Assembly (NCBI GenBank): GCA_018067325.1
Contig: JAGPUU010000278.1
Coordinates: forward strand, 1-5,628
Reading direction: 5' to 3'
Length of the DNA stretch: 5,628 nucleotides
Source of the DNA: Amphritea sp.
GTDB taxonomy: Bacteria > Pseudomonadota > Gammaproteobacteria > Pseudomonadales > Balneatricaceae
In this document: piece by piece, positions 1-5,601 of the stretch
Position numbering within the stretch: position 1 is the first letter of the stretch
Layout of the letters: each line of letters opens with the position of its first letter
The notes under the pieces: model-generated
Told to the model about the DNA's origin: nothing
Seen by the model: the letters and a program-made list of their open reading frames with translations, nothing else
The model's database searches: none
Position numbers and translations under genes: made by a program

Positions 1-1
1 A

Positions 2-331
2 GAGGTGTTGGCCGATGTAGACTTCCATCTGGCGATAGCTGAGGCTACTCATAATATGGTTTTGCTGCACATGATGCGTGCGCTATTCAGCTTGTTGCGA
101 CAGCATATCTGGGAAAACCTTAAGGATATTTATCCTAAATCGGATATTCGCGGAAAAATACATGAACAACACTCGGTTCTGATGGAAGCGATCCTTGCCG
201 GAGAGCCAGAAAAAGCGCGTAAGGCTGCCCACGACCACCTCGCTTATGTAGAAGATGCCCTGCTGGAGCAGGGTAAAGAGAACACTCGCCTCAAAAGAGC
301 ACTGCGACGTGCTGACGTAACTCCTCTATAA
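2..331 (+). CDS. pdhR: PdhR-like GntR-family regulator, C-terminal FCD domain (5' end outside window)
   Basis: This is the last 109 codons of a transcriptional regulator whose N-terminal winged-helix DNA-binding domain lies before the window. The reading frame is open from base 2 and stops at TAA 329-331. The visible part is the ligand-binding FCD domain. Counting from the first full codon, the usual metal/ligand residues are present: D5 and H9 (D-x3-H in DVDFH), H57 (in EQHSVLMEAI) and H79 (in DHL). The stretch FHLAIAEATHN closely resembles E. coli PdhR as I remember it (FHRAIAEASHN). The family represses pyruvate dehydrogenase genes and is released by pyruvate. The location directly upstream of aceEF on the same strand supports that role. 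The tail after the FCD domain is shorter than in E. coli. A relative such as LldR or GlcC is the main alternative, less likely given the context. Confidence 0.85.
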   Translation, partial: EVLADVDFHLAIAEATHNMVLLHMMRALFSLLRQHIWENLKDIYPKSDIRGKIHEQHSVLMEAILAGEPEKARKAAHDHLAYVEDALLEQGKENTRLKRALRRADVTPL

Positions 332-348
332 TCCCCTTCTGTATAAAA

Positions 349-374
349 ACTACATAGAGTGATATTTATGTAGT
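349..374. promoter_or_regulatory. inverted repeat with TGTAGT-type half-sites (candidate regulator site)
   Basis: ACTACATA at 349-356 is the exact reverse complement of TATGTAGT at 367-374, with a 10-bp spacer. The inner hexamers ACTACA and TGTAGT are the same half-sites as in the palindrome at 399-417, but in the opposite order. This suggests an auxiliary site for the same protein. It starts 18 bp after the stop codon of the regulator gene. As RNA it could also fold into an 8-bp hairpin, but no T-tract follows directly, so it does not look like a terminator. Confidence 0.45.
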
Positions 375-398
375 CGCTATAGACATTTATGCTCTTTT

Positions 399-417
399 TT
401 TGTAGTATTACTACAAA
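399..417. promoter_or_regulatory. 19-bp perfect palindrome, candidate PdhR/FCD-family operator
   Basis: TTTGTAGTATTACTACAAA is a perfect palindrome with 9-bp arms around a central T. Its core TAGTATTACTA (403-413) fits every defined position of the operator consensus known for the FadR subfamily of GntR regulators (t.GTa.tAC.a). It has the same architecture as the E. coli PdhR box TGGTnnnACCA, with A/T in place of G/C at the specificity position. It lies between the FCD regulator gene and aceE and overlaps the -35 region of the best promoter candidate. Binding at this position would be expected to block transcription of aceEF. Confidence 0.6.
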
Positions 418-435
418 TCAAAGAACGACTATAAA
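408..435 (+). promoter_or_regulatory. candidate sigma-70 promoter for aceEF
   Basis: The -10 hexamer TATAAA at 430-435 matches five of six consensus positions. Sixteen bases upstream, TTACTA at 408-413 is a poor -35 (three of six) and lies inside the palindromic operator. Transcription would start near 442, giving an aceE leader of about 270 nt. The weak -35 and the operator overlap fit a regulated promoter, but no start-site evidence is available. Confidence 0.4.
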
Positions 436-441
436 AAAAGG

Positions 442-471
442 CAGGCTTGCTGCAATGCAGCATGTAACCTG
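442..471 (+). other. hairpin at the predicted 5' end of the aceEF leader RNA
   Basis: TGCTGC (448-453) pairs with GCAGCA (457-462) across a three-base AAT loop. Outside it, CAGG (442-445) pairs with CCTG (468-471). The two helices are separated by an internal loop. The element would sit at the very 5' end of the transcript if the promoter at 408-435 is correct, where it could protect the mRNA. No function is shown by the sequence. Confidence 0.35.
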
Positions 472-582
472 TTAACAAGCTCTGAACGGCATCTTAGAAG
501 TGCTGGAGAGTTAGGCAAAGTGTTTATCTAAGCGCATGTTTTGTTGGTTTCCGGTTGTTGCAAGCAAACGGGGGCCGTAAAA

Positions 583-610
583 ACTTAAGGAGTACAGCTT
601 AAGTAGCTGT
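583..610 (+). other. two mutually exclusive leader hairpins around an orphan Shine-Dalgarno
   Basis: ACTTAAG (583-589) can pair with CTTAAGT (598-604), 7 bp with an 8-nt loop. Alternatively ACAGCT (594-599) can pair with AGCTGT (605-610), 6 bp with a 5-nt loop. The two share bases 594-604 and cannot form together. A good Shine-Dalgarno AAGGAG (587-592) lies inside the first structure, yet no ATG, GTG or TTG follows at working distance and an in-line TAA/TAG occurs instead. Confidence 0.3.
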
Positions 611-710
611 CCTTTTGTCTGATTTTCCGTTAAAACTTCTAGCTGTCTCAAAGTTTATTTCTACACTGGGAAAGATTGGGCTTCCCGGTTTTGAGTACAC
701 GACAAGAATA

Positions 711-3383
711 ATGGAGAAAGGCAAAGTGCAAGAATTTATCGACGATATTGATCCAATCGAAACCGGTGAGTGGGTGGAGGCCCTTGAGTCTGTTGCTAAA
801 AACGAAGGCAGCGAACGGGCTCACTATATTCTGCAACAGCTGGGTGAAAAAGCGTCAGAGCTAGGCGTAGATTCAGGCACGAGCCTGACCACCCCATACC
901 GCAACACAATTACCCCAAAAAATGAATCCCGCATGCCGGGTGACCTGTTTATGGAACGTAGAATTCGTTCCTTTATCCGCTGGAACGCCATGGCAATGGT
1001 TATGCGTGCCAACGATAATGCTGATGGCCTTGGTGGCCATATTTCAAGTTTCTCCTCTTCTGCTACTTTATACGATATTGGTTTCAACTATTTTTTCCGT
1101 GGTTCAGAAGGCGAGCAGGAAGGCGATCTGGTTTTCTTCCAGGGTCACATCTCTCCGGGCATCTATTCCCGTGCATACCTTGAAGGTCGTCTGACTGAAG
1201 AGCAGATGGATAACTATCGCCGTGAAGTAGACGGTATTGGTCTGTCTTCTTATCCACACCCTTGGTTGATGCCTGATTTCTGGCAGTTCCCAACGGTATC
1301 TATGGGTCTGGGCCCTATTCAGGCGATCTATCAGGCACACGTAATGCGTTACCTGTCAGCTCGTTCACTGATCGATCGCGGTGATCGTAAAGTTTGGGCG
1401 TTCCTGGGCGATGGCGAGTGTGATGAGCCGGAATCTCTGGGTGCAATCTCTCTGGCGGGTCGTGAGGGACTGGAAAACCTGGTATTCGTCGTTAACTGTA
1501 ACCTGCAGCGTCTGGATGGACCTGTACGGGGTAACGGTAAGATTGTTCAAGAACTTGAAGGTGTGTTCCGTGGCGCTGGCTGGAACGTAATTAAGTGTTT
1601 GTGGGGCCGTCACTGGGATCCATTGTTTGAAAATGATGACAAAGGTCTGCTGATTAAGCGGATGAACGAAGTCTGTGACGGTGAGTTGCAGAACTACAAG
1701 GCGAACGGTGGTGCATACACCCGTGAGCACTTCTTCGGTAAATACCCAGAATTGCTGGAAATGGTTAAGGATCTGTCCGACGACGACATTATGAACCTGA
1801 ACCGTGGTGGCCACGATCCATATAAGGTATACGCGGCATACCAGTCTGCAATGGATCATAAAGGTCAGCCAACCGTTATTCTTGCACAAACCGTTAAAGG
1901 TTATGGCACAGGTAAGTCTGGCCAGGCGAAGAACGATACTCACTCAATGAAGAAAGTGGCACTGGACGATCTGATCGACTTCCGTGATCACCACAATATT
2001 CCTTTGAGCGATGAGCAGCTAAAAGAAGTTCCATACTACCGCCCATCTCCGGATTCACCGGAAATGAAGTACATGATGGATCGTCGTAAAAAACTGGGTG
2101 GTGTATACCCAACCCGTCGTAGTGACTTTGAAGCGCTGGAAATTCCACCGCTGGAGACTTTTGCCGCACAGTTGAAAGACAGTGGCAAACGTGAGATGTC
2201 ATCTCAGATGGTACTTAACCGGGTACTGAGTACGCTGGTTAAAGACAAGAACATAGGCGAGCGTGTTGTCCCCATCGTTCCCGATGAAGCCCGTACCTTT
2301 GGTATGGAAGGTATGTTCCGTCAGCTGGGTATCTATACCTCAGCAGGCCAGCGTTATGTGCCCCATGACTCTGATCAGATTATGTTCTACAAAGAATCTA
2401 AGACAGGTCAGATTCTGGAAGAAGGTATTAACGAAGCCGGTGCGATGTCTGCATGGATGGCCTGTGCCACTTCATACAGCAACAACGATTGCACCATGGT
2501 GCCGTTCTACATCTACTACTCTATGTTCGGCTTCCAGCGGATCATGGATTTGGCATGGGCTGCCGGTGATATGCAGGCGCGTGGCTTCCTGATCGGTGCG
2601 ACGTCCGGTCGTACTACCCTGAACGGTGAAGGTTTGCAGCATCAGGATGGTCACTCCCATCTGATGGCGCAGATGATTCCTAACTGCGTATCTTATGATC
2701 CGACTTTCGGTTATGAGATGACAGTGATTGTTCAGGATGGCCTGGAGCGCATGTTCAAGAAGAAAGAGAACAAGTTCTACTACATCACCACCATGACTGA
2801 AAACTATGCTCACCCGGGTATGCCGATAGGCGCTGAGGAAGGCATCGTTAAAGGTATGTACGTGTTTAAGGAAGGTAAAGACGCCGAAAACAAAGTACAG
2901 CTGATGGGTTGTGGTGCGATTCTGCGTGAAGTGATTGCGGCCGCTGATATTCTGCGTGACGAGTTCGGTGTCGAATCCGATGTCTGGAGCACCACGTCTA
3001 TCAACGAAGTTCGTCGTGATGCTCAGGCGGTTGCTCGCTGGAATATGTTGCACCCCGAAGAGGAAGCACGTACGTCATACCTGGAAGATTGCTTGAAGGA
3101 TCGTCAGGGCCCTGTTATCGCATCAACTGACTACATGCGTATGTTTGCTGATCAGCTGCGTGAATATATCCCACGTACTTATAAAGTGCTGGGTACGGAT
3201 GGTTACGGTCGTTCTGATACACGTACTAAGCTACGTGAATTCTTCGAAGTAAATCGTTATTACGTGACTGTTGCTGCCCTGACTGCTCTGGCAGAAGATG
3301 GCAAAATTGAACGTTCTGTTGTAGCCAAAGCGATGCAAAAGTTTGGCATTAACCCGGAAAAACCAGCCCCTTGGACTGTGTAA
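711..3383 (+). CDS. aceE: pyruvate dehydrogenase E1 component, homodimeric type (AceE)
   Basis: AceE decarboxylates pyruvate with thiamine diphosphate (ThDP) and Mg2+ and acetylates the lipoyl groups of E2 in the cytoplasmic PDH complex. The 890 residues from ATG 711 compare with 887 in E. coli, and every active-site position falls at the E. coli number plus four: H110 (GGHISSF), H146 (QGHISPG), the ThDP motif with D234 in GDGE and N262/N264 in NCN, H411 in the mobile loop, catalytic E575 (GINEAGA) and H644 (LQHQDGHSH). The conserved N-terminal region DIDPIETGEW, which in E1p contacts E2, is present. The C-terminal domain contains STDYMRMFADQ and LGTDGYGRSD. The frame stays open upstream to a TTG at 615, but those 32 codons resemble no AceE N-terminus. 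GTG 726 is a strong alternative start (885 aa, beginning MQEFIDD, like Pseudomonas AceE). aceF follows after 34 bp, so the two are co-transcribed. Confidence 0.97.
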   Translation: MEKGKVQEFIDDIDPIETGEWVEALESVAKNEGSERAHYILQQLGEKASELGVDSGTSLTTPYRNTITPKNESRMPGDLFMERRIRSFIRWNAMAMVMRANDNADGLGGHISSFSSSATLYDIGFNYFFRGSEGEQEGDLVFFQGHISPGIYSRAYLEGRLTEEQMDNYRREVDGIGLSSYPHPWLMPDFWQFPTVSMGLGPIQAIYQAHVMRYLSARSLIDRGDRKVWAFLGDGECDEPESLGAISLAGREGLENLVFVVNCNLQRLDGPVRGNGKIVQELEGVFRGAGWNVIKCLWGRHWDPLFENDDKGLLIKRMNEVCDGELQNYKANGGAYTREHFFGKYPELLEMVKDLSDDDIMNLNRGGHDPYKVYAAYQSAMDHKGQPTVILAQTVKGYGTGKSGQAKNDTHSMKKVALDDLIDFRDHHNIPLSDEQLKEVPYYRPSPDSPEMKYMMDRRKKLGGVYPTRRSDFEALEIPPLETFAAQLKDSGKREMSSQMVLNRVLSTLVKDKNIGERVVPIVPDEARTFGMEGMFRQLGIYTSAGQRYVPHDSDQIMFYKESKTGQILEEGINEAGAMSAWMACATSYSNNDCTMVPFYIYYSMFGFQRIMDLAWAAGDMQARGFLIGATSGRTTLNGEGLQHQDGHSHLMAQMIPNCVSYDPTFGYEMTVIVQDGLERMFKKKENKFYYITTMTENYAHPGMPIGAEEGIVKGMYVFKEGKDAENKVQLMGCGAILREVIAAADILRDEFGVESDVWSTTSINEVRRDAQAVARWNMLHPEEEARTSYLEDCLKDRQGPVIASTDYMRMFADQLREYIPRTYKVLGTDGYGRSDTRTKLREFFEVNRYYVTVAALTALAEDGKIERSVVAKAMQKFGINPEKPAPWTV
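713..728 (+). promoter_or_regulatory. Shine-Dalgarno supporting an alternative aceE start at GTG 726
   Basis: GGAG at 713-716 is nine bases before GTG 726-728, a workable ribosome-binding arrangement. ATG 711 has no purine-rich Shine-Dalgarno in front of it (only ACAAGAAT). Starting at 726 gives MQEFIDDIDPIET, similar to the Pseudomonas AceE start. The aceF gene of the same operon also begins with GTG. On ribosome-binding grounds 726 is at least as likely as 711. Confidence 0.5.
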
Positions 3384-3404
3384 CCCCGAAGCTGAACTTT
3401 GAAG

Positions 3405-3410
3405 AGAGGA
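3405..3410 (+). promoter_or_regulatory. ribosome binding site of aceF
   Basis: AGAGGA lies seven bases upstream of GTG 3418. This fixes the GTG as the aceF start; no ATG precedes the conserved lipoyl-domain start VNITVPDIGG. The 34-bp gap after aceE contains no terminator or promoter-like sequence. Confidence 0.75.
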
Positions 3411-3417
3411 AAATAAC

Positions 3418-5364
3418 GTGAGTACTGTAAATATTACGGTTCCTGATATTGGTGGCGCTACAGACGTAGATATTGTTGAAGTCTGTGTAGCAGTGGGTGA
3501 TTCGGTAGTTGAGGGCGATTCTCTAATCGTCCTGGAAACTGACAAGGCATCTATGGAGGTGCCGTCTACCCACGCCGGTACAGTTAAAGAGATTCTGGTT
3601 GAAGCAGAAGGCACTTGTAACGAAGGCCAGGCAATAGTGGTATTGGATACCGGCCTGGTTGTTGAAGAGGTTACTCCAGTTGAAACGGTTGCTCCGGCTG
3701 CTGTTGCTGCACCAGCCCCTGCTCCAGTTGCAGCAGCGCCTGCGGCTGCCAGTGCTGTAGAAAAGGTTTTGGTTCCCGATCTGAGTGGTGCGGCCGACGT
3801 TGATGTTGTTGAAGTCCTGGTAAAGGATGGCGACACCGTTGAAGAAGGCGATTCCCTGCTGGTTCTGGAAACCGATAAAGCATCGATGGAAGTACCAGCC
3901 CCTAAAGCGGGTGTGGTTATGTCAATGCAGATTAAAGAGGGTGGCACTGTTACCGAAGGTGATCATCTGTGTGATCTGCAAATAGCCGGTGCGGCAACTG
4001 TTGCTGCCCCAGCGGCACAAGCACCTGCACCTGCAGCTGCTGCACCAACACCTGCTGCGGCGCCTGCGCCAGTCGCTGGTGGTGTAGAAGATGTGATGGT
4101 TCCTGATCTGAGCGGTGCAACCGACGTTGATGTGGTTGAGGTTCTGGTTAAGGACGGCGACACCGTCGAAGAAGGCGATTCCTTGATCGTTCTGGAAACC
4201 GATAAGGCTTCTATGGAAGTACCAGCCCCTAAAGCGGGTGTGGTTAAGTCCATGAAGATCAAAGATGGCGACCAGGTCAATGAAGGCCAGCTACTGATGC
4301 AACTTGAAGTTGTCGGTGGATCTGCACCTGCGGCCGCTCCGGCTGCTGCGACAGCGGCCGCACCTGCAGCCGCTCCGGCTAAAGCAGCTGCACCAGCACC
4401 TGCGGCATCCGGCACTGTTGATCGTGAAGCGCTAGAGAAGAAAAACAAAACGGTTCATGCCGGTCCTGCGGTACGCGCAACGGCTCGTGAATTCGGTGTT
4501 GATCTGTCTCTGGTTACAGGTACAGGCCCACGGGGTCGTATCCTGAAAGAAGATGTTCAGGCCTACGTTAAAGGTGCGCTGAAGAAGTTGGCTGAGAAGC
4601 CTGCTGCTGCAGCAGTAACCGGTGGTTCGGGTATTCCGGCAATTCCAGAAGTCGATTTCAGCAAGTTCGGTGAAATCGAAATGGTCAAAATGTCGAAGAT
4701 CCACAAGCTGACCGCTGCGAATATGTCCCGTTGCTGGCTCAACATTCCACACGTAACTCAGACCGATAAGGCTGATATTACCGATCTGGAAGAGTTCCGT
4801 GCGGGTATGAAGGAAGAGGCAGCCCGTGCTGGCGTTAAGCTGACACCACTGCCGTTCATGCTGAAAGCAATTGCGATCGCTCTGAAAGCACATCCGAAGT
4901 TTAACGCTTCTCTGCATGCTGATGGCGAGCACGTGGTTTACAAGAAGTACGTAAACATCGGTATGGCGGTTGATACGCCAAACGGTCTGATGGTTCCAGT
5001 CATCAAAGATGCAGATAAGAAGAGCATCTATGAACTGTCTCTGGAAGCAACTGAACTGGCTGGTAAAGCGAAAGATCGTAAGCTGAAGCCTGCCGAAATG
5101 CAGGGTGCTTGTTTCACAATTTCCAGCCTGGGTGGCATCGGCGGTACTGGCTTTACGCCAATCGTTAATGCACCTGAAGTAGCTATTCTGGGTATTTCCA
5201 AAGCGGATATCGAGCCGCGTTGGAATGGTAAAGAGTTTGTACCACGTAAGATGCTGCCACTGTGCTTATCTTACGATCACCGCGCGATCAACGGCAGTGA
5301 TGCAGGTAAATTCCTAACCTACCTGAACCAGCTACTAAGCGACGTACGTCGTATGGCAATGTAA
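3418..5364 (+). CDS. aceF: dihydrolipoyllysine-residue acetyltransferase, PDH E2 component (AceF), three lipoyl domains
   Basis: AceF forms the PDH core, carries acetyl groups on swinging lipoyl arms from AceE and transfers them to CoA. The 648 residues (E. coli about 630) divide into lipoyl domains at about 2-77, 115-190 and 223-298. Each has ETDKASMEVP, with the lipoylated lysines at K43, K154 and K263. Flexible Ala/Pro linkers follow at 91-113, 191-221 and 302-331. A peripheral subunit-binding domain spans about 345-384 (AGPAVRATAREFGVD, TGPRGRILKEDV), and the catalytic domain runs from about 418 to the end. Catalytic H621 is in DHRAINGSD, and the FTISSLGG serines (S569/S570) are present. 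N625 replaces the Asp of the usual HxxxDG motif, as in Pseudomonas/Azotobacter E2p. Lipoyl domains 2 and 3 are nearly identical to each other; domain 1 is more divergent (for example C23 and C67). The start is GTG with a good Shine-Dalgarno, 34 bp after aceE. No lpd gene follows directly. Confidence 0.98.
   Translation: MSTVNITVPDIGGATDVDIVEVCVAVGDSVVEGDSLIVLETDKASMEVPSTHAGTVKEILVEAEGTCNEGQAIVVLDTGLVVEEVTPVETVAPAAVAAPAPAPVAAAPAAASAVEKVLVPDLSGAADVDVVEVLVKDGDTVEEGDSLLVLETDKASMEVPAPKAGVVMSMQIKEGGTVTEGDHLCDLQIAGAATVAAPAAQAPAPAAAAPTPAAAPAPVAGGVEDVMVPDLSGATDVDVVEVLVKDGDTVEEGDSLIVLETDKASMEVPAPKAGVVKSMKIKDGDQVNEGQLLMQLEVVGGSAPAAAPAAATAAAPAAAPAKAAAPAPAASGTVDREALEKKNKTVHAGPAVRATAREFGVDLSLVTGTGPRGRILKEDVQAYVKGALKKLAEKPAAAAVTGGSGIPAIPEVDFSKFGEIEMVKMSKIHKLTAANMSRCWLNIPHVTQTDKADITDLEEFRAGMKEEAARAGVKLTPLPFMLKAIAIALKAHPKFNASLHADGEHVVYKKYVNIGMAVDTPNGLMVPVIKDADKKSIYELSLEATELAGKAKDRKLKPAEMQGACFTISSLGGIGGTGFTPIVNAPEVAILGISKADIEPRWNGKEFVPRKMLPLCLSYDHRAINGSDAGKFLTYLNQLLSDVRRMAM
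3760..4316 (+). repeat. tandem lipoyl-domain duplication within aceF (domains 2 and 3)
   Basis: The second and third lipoyl domains are coded by two closely similar DNA segments offset by 327 bp (109 codons). An identical 34-base block covers the residues after the lipoylated lysine (3886-3919 and 4213-4246). Flanking parts differ mainly at third codon positions. The first domain (3421-3650) is clearly less similar. This indicates a recent duplication or ongoing gene conversion between domains 2 and 3. Confidence 0.85.
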
Positions 5365-5388
5365 TTAAGGTTTACACCTTAAATTACA
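5360..5388 (+). other. hairpin overlapping the aceF stop codon
   Basis: TGTAATTAAGGT (5360-5371) pairs with ACCTTAAATTACA (5376-5388) with a single bulged base and a TTAC loop. The uninterrupted inner stem TTAAGGT/ACCTTAA is 7 bp. The stop codon TAA (5362-5364) lies in the left arm. No T-tract follows, so this is not a standard intrinsic terminator. A role in mRNA 3'-end stability is possible but unproven. Confidence 0.45.
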
Positions 5389-5423
5389 CGATTTCCGGCG
5401 GTTTATTTATTAAGTGGCTGGTG

Positions 5424-5475
5424 GCTCGGAGGTGAAACTCCGGGCACGGTACGGTGGCGTGCAGGCTGCCGTATC
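5424..5475 (+). ncRNA. structured 3' UTR segment with two adjacent stable hairpins (candidate 3'-UTR sRNA)
   Basis: GCTCGGAG (5424-5431) pairs with CTCCGGGC (5438-5445) around a GTGAAA loop, 8 bp including one G-U. Two bases later GGTACGGTGGC (5448-5458) pairs with GCTGCCGTATC (5465-5475) around GTGCAG, 11 bp including three G-U pairs. GGTT (5400-5403) can close the whole with AACC (5476-5479). No open frame of note covers it. It lies between aceF and the terminator at 5527-5560, so it is either structured 3' UTR, a 3'-end-derived sRNA, or a leader element of the next gene. I could not match it to a known RNA family. Confidence 0.35.
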
Positions 5476-5526
5476 AACCCAATTTTTATGATTTCCATGG
5501 TTCTTTGTATAGTGCCCATGACTCAA

Positions 5527-5560
5527 GCCCCTTCTCAACATTGAGAAGGGGCATTTTTTT
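5527..5560 (+). terminator. intrinsic (Rho-independent) terminator of the aceEF operon
   Basis: GCCCCTTCTCAA (5527-5538) is perfectly complementary to TTGAGAAGGGGC (5541-5552). The stem is 11-12 bp with a tiny loop, followed by A and seven T (5554-5560). There is no matching A-tract on the left side, so it works only in the + direction. It ends transcripts from aceEF about 160-195 bases after the aceF stop. Confidence 0.93.
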
Positions 5561-5562
5561 GT

Positions 5563-5579
5563 TTGGCACGAGGCGTGCT
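5563..5579 (+). promoter_or_regulatory. candidate sigma-54 (-24/-12) promoter for the next gene
   Basis: TTGGCACGAGGCGTGCT contains the -24 element TTGGCACG (5563-5570) and, after AGGC, GTGCT in place of the -12 element TTGCW, one mismatch. The GG (5565-5566) and GC (5577-5578) dinucleotides are ten bases apart, the strict spacing of sigma-54 promoters. Transcription would begin near 5590, about 22 bases before ATG 5612. The stretch is also a small dyad (GCACG-AGG-CGTGC), so chance resemblance or a repressor site remains possible. No enhancer-binding protein site can be judged here. Confidence 0.45.
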
Positions 5580-5596
5580 AATGCAATTCCTTTTGT

Positions 5597-5601
5597 AGGA
5601 G
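5597..5601 (+). promoter_or_regulatory. ribosome binding site for the gene starting at 5612
   Basis: AGGAG ends ten bases before ATG 5612, at the long end of normal spacing. Together with the terminator just upstream it supports a new transcription unit beginning here. Confidence 0.5.

Noticed and set aside
395..401. T-tract as a terminator for the regulator gene
   Set aside because: No stable hairpin lies directly before the T-run; the inverted repeat 349-374 ends 20 bases earlier, and the tract is better seen as part of the operator flank.
455..475. Possible six-codon leader peptide (MQHVTC) in the aceE leader
   Set aside because: The start codon lies in the loop and stem of the 448-462 hairpin, only a weak AGG precedes it, and so short a frame is expected by chance. 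The 14-codon frame at 536-580 has no Shine-Dalgarno.
544..558. E. coli-type PdhR box (TTGGTTTCCGGT) in the leader
   Set aside because: The left half TTGGT is present but the right half lacks ACCAA; there is no dyad symmetry.
604..647. Direct repeat TAGCTGTC, two copies 36 bases apart
   Set aside because: An eight-base repeat is expected about once by chance in a region of this size.
1365..1943. 192-residue open frame on the minus strand inside aceE, and other antisense frames (for example 2472-3053, 1894-2202)
   Set aside because: They lie wholly opposite a gene conserved along its full length, resemble no family I recognise, and are explained by the codon usage of aceE.
3231..3947. 238-residue Ser/Thr-rich minus-strand frame with internal repeats, and its partner at 3963-4448
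   Set aside because: The repeats are the complement of the lipoyl domains and Ala/Pro linkers of aceF; the low-complexity composition is a mirror effect.
5432..5475. Cobalamin riboswitch, suggested by GGTGAAACTCCGG
   Set aside because: The rest of the B12 box and core (CCCGCnACTGT and GCCACTG) is missing, so the resemblance is limited to one hairpin.
5508..5513. TATAGT as a -10 promoter box before the terminator
   Set aside because: No acceptable -35 at 16-18 bases, and a transcript starting near 5520 would run straight into the terminator.
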